A stretch of 46,826 nt of DNA, taken from contig JAETOE010000029.1 of NCBI GenBank assembly GCA_021771815.1, forward strand, positions 1-46,826, written 5' to 3'. The notes under the pieces are model-generated. The model saw nothing but the letters and a program-made list of their open reading frames with translations. It did no database searches and was not told where the DNA came from. The number at the start of each line of letters is the position of its first letter. Positions within the stretch are counted from its first letter, which is position 1. Below, one piece after another: positions 41,653 to 46,826 of the stretch. The DNA is from Roseburia hominis. Lineage in GTDB: Bacteria; Bacillota; Clostridia; Lachnospirales; Lachnospiraceae. A program made the position numbers and the translations under genes.

Positions 41653-42708
41653 TTATGGCGTCCAGCCGTCGTCACCGGATAGAACCTTTTCTTCGGAGAA
41701 ATGCGCTGCCTGCGCTTTATCCAGAAGGCGTACAAAGGCGGCACGGTCAGTAAAATGGTTCTGCTCCGCTGTATCTACAACATGGGAAGGATCCAGATAG
41801 AGCGCATTGCGCGCTGGGCAGGGGTAATTCTGCGAGTCGTATTCTGCGAAGAATACCGTTTCCTGTGCCTGCGTCTTGCCCCAGTCGTGAAAACCTGCGG
41901 GATGAATGTGTTTGTCGATATCGCACTCGACTAACACCACCCGGGCATAATCGCGCCAGGGGCGTCCGAGGTAGACGGATGCAGACGGACAGTCGCCCGA
42001 CAGGAAACTGCATTCGCAGAAGACGTAGCCGTATTCCTGACCATCCGGTGTGGAGGCGGCAGTCACATATCCCTGGATATCGTCGGCAGCATCGGTGCGT
42101 CGGAGTGATTCCAGCGTACATTTCCGGAAAAATGCGGTCGCGCTTCCAAAGATAAAGTCCACGTCGCCGCAGATATAGCAGTTCCGATAGTATTGTCGGC
42201 AGTTCGTGCGCGGCGCAGACTCGGTAGGTCCGGTAAAGCCGCCCGGCTCATATTCCTGCGGGGGCAGAGGACCCGTAAAGAGCGTGTCCTGATGTCCGAG
42301 AATGCGGCAGGAGTCTACAAACAGACGATCGCACTCGGCATAGAGTGCAATCGCCTGACCATGTGTCTTAGAATCTCCGGATGCATTTTCAACGGTCAGA
42401 TTACGCAGCGTTATATCGTGGCCGTGCACGAACAGCGTGTAGGAGCGGAACGTCCTCCGCCTGGTGCCGTCCGGCATCTGCGCGTTGGCATAGTCATCGT
42501 AGGTGATGACCGTGTCCGCCGGGGATTCGCCCATGCCAAGAAGCGTGACAAAAGGCTTGTCAAGCGTAAGCTTTTCGCGGTAAATACCCGGTGCCAAAAC
42601 GATGGCGGTGGGGGTGCTGTTGTTATCGGGGATGCTCTCGATGGCATCCGCTACTGAATGAAATGCGCCAGAGACGGTAGCCTCTGGCGCTACAATAAGC
42701 ATTTGCAT
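41653..42708 (-). CDS. Pectin methylesterase family protein, no signal peptide
   Basis: A 351-residue right-handed beta-helix esterase. GHQDTLFTG (QDTL motif), GDVDFIFGSATAFFRKC (DVDFIFG with the nucleophilic Asp) and LGRPWRDYARVV (substrate-binding Arg) are the three active-site signatures. It begins MQMLIVAPEA without a signal peptide, so it seems cytosolic and would act on short imported methyl-oligogalacturonides. AAAAGGAC precedes the ATG at 42708. No other pectin genes lie nearby. Confidence 0.88.
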   Translation of the reverse strand: MQMLIVAPEATVSGAFHSVADAIESIPDNNSTPTAIVLAPGIYREKLTLDKPFVTLLGMGESPADTVITYDDYANAQMPDGTRRRTFRSYTLFVHGHDITLRNLTVENASGDSKTHGQAIALYAECDRLFVDSCRILGHQDTLFTGPLPPQEYEPGGFTGPTESAPRTNCRQYYRNCYICGDVDFIFGSATAFFRKCTLESLRRTDAADDIQGYVTAASTPDGQEYGYVFCECSFLSGDCPSASVYLGRPWRDYARVVLVECDIDKHIHPAGFHDWGKTQAQETVFFAEYDSQNYPCPARNALYLDPSHVVDTAEQNHFTDRAAFVRLLDKAQAAHFSEEKVLSGDDGWTP

Positions 42709-42749
42709 AATAAAAGTCCTTTTTTGAGAAAATAATTTTAAAACGGTTT

Positions 42750-43256
42750 TTAGCGCGCCATAAGATCTATAATTTCTGCTATGTACATGGTGTGCATATC
42801 GCCGTCCTTGTACCATTTGTCTTTGATTTCAGGAATCAGGAAAGAATCTTCGGTAATTCGTGTCGCAGACATTTTTTCGCAGAGAAGTACGAAATTGCCC
42901 TCGTCAATGTATGGAATATTGTGCCGCGTGGCGAGGGTAAGTCCTGCCCCTGCAATTTTATCGCCGGACCTTCCTGAATGAGAGCCGCAGTAATTCAAGG
43001 CATCCCGGTATTGCTCACCGAAGAAGGTAATGGAAAAAAACTCGTTTGCATCGAGCAATTCCTTGGTGTATCTGGAATCCCTGATGAAAATAAAAGCAAC
43101 ATTTTTGCCCCATAGGACACCGACGCCGCCCCAGCTAATGGTCATGGCATTTGCCGCGGACTTTGTTCCTGCAGTTACAAGAGCCCATTCTTTTCCGATC
43201 TTGGTAAATGGATTCAACTCGACCAGATCAATCGGCATAGGCTGAAATGTATGCAT
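42750..43256 (-). CDS. Flavin reductase family protein (FMN-binding)
   Basis: A 168-residue protein of the DIM6/NTAB flavin-reductase family, with the FMN-binding pattern ALVTAGTKSAANAMTISWGGVGVLWGKNVAFIFIRDSRYT and then EFFSITFFG, YCGSHSGRSGDKI. It may reduce FMN or bind it as an electron carrier. AAAAGGAG lies 8 bases before the ATG at 43256; an upstream in-frame start is less likely. The pectinesterase gene follows on the same strand, 41 bases on. Confidence 0.88.
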   Translation of the reverse strand: MHTFQPMPIDLVELNPFTKIGKEWALVTAGTKSAANAMTISWGGVGVLWGKNVAFIFIRDSRYTKELLDANEFFSITFFGEQYRDALNYCGSHSGRSGDKIAGAGLTLATRHNIPYIDEGNFVLLCEKMSATRITEDSFLIPEIKDKWYKDGDMHTMYIAEIIDLMAR

Positions 43257-43304
43257 AGAAAATCTCCTTTTCGATAATATTTTCGTATCAAGCAATTATC
43301 TCCT

Positions 43305-43333
43305 ATTATAGCGTTTCAGGAGGGAAATGACAA
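43305..43333 (-). promoter_or_regulatory. Promoter of the flavin reductase gene
   Basis: On the minus strand TTGTCA (43328-43333), 17 bases, TATAAT (43305-43310). Confidence 0.75.
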
Positions 43334-43396
43334 GACATTAAAAAAATAGATTGCAGATTGCCCGGAAAATTGCGCAGAGAATGTGTGTTCTGATAG

Positions 43397-43425
43397 TTGA
43401 AAACAGGGCGTATAATGCGTATAAT
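43397..43425 (+). promoter_or_regulatory. Promoter of glgX
   Basis: TTGAAA (43397-43402), 17 bases, TATAAT (43420-43425), about 65 bases before the start codon. The spacer itself contains a second TATAATGCG. Confidence 0.75.
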
Positions 43426-43489
43426 AGTAATGTAGTACTAAGAATAACGGACATCCGGGTTACAAAATAGAGCAACAGGAGGACAAGCT

Positions 43490-45601
43490 ATGAATCTGAT
43501 TGGCCACAAGCAGCAGCGGGGAGCATCTTTACAGCCCTTGGACGAGATAGAGGGATTTTGGGTGCGCCCCGGTTTTTATAATACTGCGGGAGCAGTCCGC
43601 ACCGCGCGCGGAGTCAGTTTTACGATTTATTCTGCGGGGGCGACAAGTTGTACGCTCTTATTGTTCAGACCGCGGGAGAATGAGCCGTTTGCGAAGCTAA
43701 AGTACCCTGAGGCGTATCATATCGGAAATACATTTTCCATGCTTGTATTCGGTCTGCAGATCGATGAGTTCGAGTATGCCTTTCAGCTCGACGGCCCATA
43801 TGACAGAGAGAAGGGCTTGCTGTTTAATAAGGATAATGTGCTTCTTGATCCGTTCGCCCGCGCGGTGACAGGGCAGAGGGAGTGGGGAGACAGACCTGAG
43901 GGCGGAAAGAACTTCGTCTACCATGCCCGTGTTGTGGAAAATAACTTTGATTGGGGCAATCTTAAGTCGCCGGAGATTCCGATGGAGGATCTGGTGATTT
44001 ATGAGACGCACGTAAGAGGATTTACGAAAGATGTATCTTCGGGGAGCGCTGCGGGAGGCACTTTTGAAGGGTTAAGACAGAAGATACCGTATCTTAAGGA
44101 TCTGGGTGTGAATGCGGTGGAATTGATGCCGATTTTTGAATTTGACGAGATGGAAAGCGCGCGCGTTCATGACGATGTACAGCTTTACAACTACTGGGGC
44201 TACAATACGGTATGCTTTTTTGCACCGAATACCAGTTATTCTTCCGTTGTTGAGCACAACCATGAGGGAGACGAGTTAAAGGAACTGATCTACGAACTGA
44301 AGCAGAACGGTATCGAGGTCATTCTGGACGTGGTATTCAATCATACCGCGGAGGGAAATGAAGACGGTCCGTGTTTTTCTTTCAAGGGAATTGACAATAA
44401 TGTTTATTATATGTTGACGCCGGAAGGCTACTATTACAATTTCAGCGGCTGCGGCAACGCTATGAACTGTAATCACCCGACCGTGAGAAGATTTATTATC
44501 GACTGCCTGCGCTATTGGGTGACGGAGTATCGTGTGGATGGCTTCCGGTTCGACCTTGCATCCATTCTGACGAGGGACCAGAACGGAGCGCCGATGCCGG
44601 ACCCGCCTATTTTGCAGGGAATCGCGTGCGATCCGATTTTAGGACATGTGAAGTTGATCGCTGAGGCGTGGGATGCGGCGGGGCTTTATCAGGTGGGAAG
44701 CTTCCCGGCATTTAGGCGCTGGTCGGAGTGGAACGGCAGATATAGGGACGATATGCGGCGTTTCTTAAAAGGAGACGGCGGCATGGCAGGAACTGCAATC
44801 AACCGCATTACAGGATCGAAGGACCTGTATGACCCGGTACACCGCGGGGCGGGCGCGTCGGTGAACTTCCTGACCTGCCATGACGGATTTACGCTGTACG
44901 ACCTATATGCCTACAATATGAAGCATAATGAGAAAAACGGCTGGGATAATACAGACGGTGACAATAACGGAAATAGCTGGAACTGCGGCGTCGAAGGAGA
45001 GACGGACGATCCCGAGATCGAGGGATTGCGCCGGCGTATGATAAAGAATGCCTTTGCGACACTTATGTGCAGCCGTGGTCCGGCGATGTTTTTGGCCGGA
45101 GATGAGTTCTGCAACACGCAGTATGGGAATAATAATGCATATTGTCAGGATAATATTATTTCGTGGCTGGACTGGACGCGTTTGGAAAAGTATGAGGAGA
45201 TTCATGACTTTGTGCGCTATATGATCGCGTTCCGTAAGAAATATGCAGTCTTGCGTAAGCCGACAAAGCCGGCGGTATGCAATCTGCAGGAAATCAGTAT
45301 TCACAATGGCTATCCGTGGAACGGCGGAACGGATGTAAACAGCAGGCTTATCGGTATCATGTATGCGGGCAGAGATGAGGATGATACGAGGGATGATGTG
45401 GTATTTTACTGCATGAACGCTTATTGGGAGCCGCTAATCATGCAGCTTCCGGAATTGCCGAATGGGCTGCAGTGGAAGGTTTGCGTCAATACTGCGGTGG
45501 AGTATGAGGATGGCAAGAACATGGAGAATTATACCGAGTTTTTTTATAAGAAGTCGTTAAATGTGCCCCCCCGGACGGTGATTGTGCTCGTCGCAGAGTA
45601 G
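43490..45601 (+). CDS. glgX: Glycogen debranching enzyme, GlgX/isoamylase type (GH13)
   Basis: It hydrolyses alpha-1,6 branches of glycogen or limit dextrin. It is 703 residues: an N-terminal CBM48-like domain (about 20-160) then the GH13 barrel with DVVFNHTAEG (region I), VDGFRFDLAS with nucleophile Asp355, IAEAWD with acid/base Glu392, and LTCHDGFTLYD with Asp465. The C-terminal beta domain closes it. CAGGAGGACAAGCT precedes the start. The final 45 bases overlap the convergent XRE gene. Other glg genes are not present. Confidence 0.94.
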   Translation: MNLIGHKQQRGASLQPLDEIEGFWVRPGFYNTAGAVRTARGVSFTIYSAGATSCTLLLFRPRENEPFAKLKYPEAYHIGNTFSMLVFGLQIDEFEYAFQLDGPYDREKGLLFNKDNVLLDPFARAVTGQREWGDRPEGGKNFVYHARVVENNFDWGNLKSPEIPMEDLVIYETHVRGFTKDVSSGSAAGGTFEGLRQKIPYLKDLGVNAVELMPIFEFDEMESARVHDDVQLYNYWGYNTVCFFAPNTSYSSVVEHNHEGDELKELIYELKQNGIEVILDVVFNHTAEGNEDGPCFSFKGIDNNVYYMLTPEGYYYNFSGCGNAMNCNHPTVRRFIIDCLRYWVTEYRVDGFRFDLASILTRDQNGAPMPDPPILQGIACDPILGHVKLIAEAWDAAGLYQVGSFPAFRRWSEWNGRYRDDMRRFLKGDGGMAGTAINRITGSKDLYDPVHRGAGASVNFLTCHDGFTLYDLYAYNMKHNEKNGWDNTDGDNNGNSWNCGVEGETDDPEIEGLRRRMIKNAFATLMCSRGPAMFLAGDEFCNTQYGNNNAYCQDNIISWLDWTRLEKYEEIHDFVRYMIAFRKKYAVLRKPTKPAVCNLQEISIHNGYPWNGGTDVNSRLIGIMYAGRDEDDTRDDVVFYCMNAYWEPLIMQLPELPNGLQWKVCVNTAVEYEDGKNMENYTEFFYKKSLNVPPRTVIVLVAE

Positions 45602-45913
45602 CAGGGCACATGAAAGTTCCTCCAGGACACGTTTTTGCCCGGGGTGCATGGAACGGTAATTGTTTATAAGGCGTGTTTCCTGATTGTTCAAGGGGAGCTG
45701 CGGATAGACTTTGATGCTGCTGTTTCCTAGCAGGTAATCCACATTGGTGCCTAGATATCTGGCAATCTCAGAAAGAGTGAGACAGTCGGGGAGCCGTCTG
45801 CCCCGGATATAACCATTCACAGTAGAGGGATTCAGGTGTAAATCGGCGGCAAGCTTGTATTGGGGGATTCCCTGTTCATCTAAAAGCTGCTGAATGCGTG
45901 CTCCAAGCTGCAT
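45557..45913 (-). CDS. XRE-family helix-turn-helix regulator
   Basis: A 118-residue regulator. Residues 5-62 form the Cro/CI HTH: IQQLLDEQGIPQYKLAADLHLNPSTVNGYIRGRRLPDCLTLSEIARYLGTNVDYLLG. The C-terminal part is short and helical (NYRSMHPGQKRVLEELSCALL). It overlaps glgX tail to tail by 45 bases, so the two 3' ends share sequence. GGAGGGAACATC precedes the start. Its targets are unknown. Confidence 0.9.
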   Translation of the reverse strand: MQLGARIQQLLDEQGIPQYKLAADLHLNPSTVNGYIRGRRLPDCLTLSEIARYLGTNVDYLLGNSSIKVYPQLPLNNQETRLINNYRSMHPGQKRVLEELSCALLLCDEHNHRPGGHI

Positions 45914-45933
45914 GATGTTCCCTCCGCTGCCGA

Positions 45934-46665
45934 TTAAATGAAACCGCCGTCAAGCGTGATGATCTGACCCGTGAGATATTCATTTCCGGTGGCGAGCTGC
46001 ACGGCGAGCGCCGCGACTTCTTCGGGATTGCCAAATCGTCCGGCGGGAATATCATCTTCGAGCGCCCTGCGCTCCTCCTCGGAGAAACAGGCGTTCATCT
46101 CGGTGTCGATGACGCCGCAGGCAATCGCATTTACCTGAATGTTGCTTGGCGCGAGTTCTTTGGCAAGTGCTCGGGTGAATGCGTTTATTCCTCCTTTGCA
46201 GGCGGAATAGGCGACTTCGCAGGAAGCACCCACATTTCCCCAGATGGAAGAAATATTGATGATTTTGCCCGATTTTTGGTGGAGCATATGGGGGATTGCA
46301 AGCTTGCTTGTGGAAAATACAGAGGTCAGATTGACGCTTATAATGTGATTCCATTCTTCGATTGTCATATCGCCCAACAGTCCGATGTGAGAAATGCCGG
46401 CGTTATTGATGACGATATCGACACCGTCAAAACGCGCGGTAATCTGATCAAATAATTGTTCTATATATAAATAATCCGAGACGTCACCGACACTGGTGAG
46501 CACCTCGGAATGGTAAGCCGTTTGTAATTCTGTTGCAAGCGCAAACAGAGCATCCGGCGATTTTGAACAGTTTATGATAAGGCGGCAGCCTTCCTTTGCG
46601 AAAGCACGGGCAATAGCATTGCCGATTCCGCGGGATGCGCCCGTGATAAGGACAGTTTTATTCAT
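45934..46665 (-). CDS. SDR oxidoreductase, FabG/YmfI-like
   Basis: A 243-residue SDR with TGASRGIG, NNAGISHIGL, catalytic Ser in INISSIWGNVGAS, YSACKGG (Tyr and Lys) and the PG-like loop IACGVIDTEM. GKIINISSIWG and the C-terminal TGQIITLDGGFI resemble, from memory, YmfI, the elongation-factor-P 5-aminopentanone reductase of Bacillus and Clostridia. FabG, 3-oxoacyl-ACP reductase, is the alternative. No fatty-acid genes are nearby, which slightly favours YmfI. TAAGGAGTTATT precedes the start. A structured repeat lies just upstream. Confidence 0.82.
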   Translation of the reverse strand: MNKTVLITGASRGIGNAIARAFAKEGCRLIINCSKSPDALFALATELQTAYHSEVLTSVGDVSDYLYIEQLFDQITARFDGVDIVINNAGISHIGLLGDMTIEEWNHIISVNLTSVFSTSKLAIPHMLHQKSGKIINISSIWGNVGASCEVAYSACKGGINAFTRALAKELAPSNIQVNAIACGVIDTEMNACFSEEERRALEDDIPAGRFGNPEEVAALAVQLATGNEYLTGQIITLDGGFI

Positions 46666-46700
46666 AATAACTCCTTAAAAATAGATATTATAATTTATTA

Positions 46701-46826
46701 AGACGCAGAGCGTCCATGGCATTCGCCGAGGGCGACCGATGCGCACTACGGCGCGTATAATGTCTGACGACATTATACCATAGACGCAGAACGTCCATGG
46801 CATTCGCCGAGGGCGACCGATGCGCA
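46701..46826. repeat. 81-bp structured tandem repeat, cut by the window edge
   Basis: An 81-bp unit beginning AGACGCAGAGCGTCCATGG at 46701 restarts at 46782 with one change and is cut at 46826. Each unit holds three hairpins: GACGC-AGA-GCGTC (46702-46714), TCGCC-GAG-GGCGA (46723-46735) and GTATAATGTC-TGAC-GACATTATAC (46755-46778). It is non-coding apart from a 14-codon frame starting MAFAEGDRC. The number of copies beyond the window is unknown. Confidence 0.9.

Overview
The window looks like chromosome of a Gram-positive, low-to-mid GC gut-type Clostridium relative, most likely Lachnospiraceae. This is inferred from gene content: BceRS-type two-component pairs, DUF3990/DUF3791, LytTR-DUF3021, a nickel/cobalt ECF transporter, BlaI/BlaR1, GlgX and many GNAT/AraC/MATE genes. 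AGGAGG-like ribosome sites and TTGACA/TATAAT promoters agree. No rRNA, tRNA, CRISPR array, insertion sequence or phage gene was seen.

Region 1 (1-6375). A leftward unit runs VOC protein, epimerase, response regulator, BceS-like kinase. It is followed by a rightward TetR - SDR - condensation-domain protein unit with a clear promoter and palindromic TetR operator. Region 2 (6376-11424) holds three MATE exporters; the middle one is preceded by a MarR repressor whose operator lies inside its own promoter. Region 3 (11450-13873) has a cysteine-cluster, acidic-tailed protein paired with a small radical SAM enzyme, then DAHP synthase.

Region 4 (13896-19406) has a second BceRS-type pair without its usual ABC transporter, a stand-alone C39-like protease, an AadA-like nucleotidyltransferase, a tiny promoter/ORF/terminator locus, an MFS exporter and an AraC-GyrI regulator. 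Region 5 (19477-24770) is accessory. It holds a three-gene DUF3990/DUF3791 module that looks like an ADP-ribosyltransferase toxin-antitoxin system, a frameshifted alpha/beta hydrolase, an acyltransferase-3 membrane protein, a second AraC-GyrI regulator, an NTF2-like protein and a GNAT.

Region 6 (25035-34361) is devoted to envelope sensing: an OmpR/kinase pair, BlaI with two operators and an unusually long BlaR1-type protease, two unrecognised genes behind a 33-codon leader ORF, a large lipoprotein, and a LytTR/DUF3021 pair. Region 7 (34351-41308) is metabolic: cysK, nadA, tcdA and a rhodanese-TtcA fusion (sulfur and tRNA modification themes), then cbiM(N)-cbiQ-cbiO. Region 8 (41428-46826) has a one-TM micro-protein, a cytosolic pectinesterase, a flavin reductase, glgX, an XRE regulator overlapping glgX tail to tail, a YmfI/FabG-type SDR, and the start of a structured 81-bp tandem repeat at the right edge.

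The best candidates for under-described biology are the Cys-cluster/radical SAM pair (11472-12724), the ART module (19477-20461), the GAACTAAAGTTC operator array (36540-36600), the leader-ORF locus (30708-31703) and the 81-bp structured repeats (46701-46826). Database names are from memory of family patterns; no search was run.
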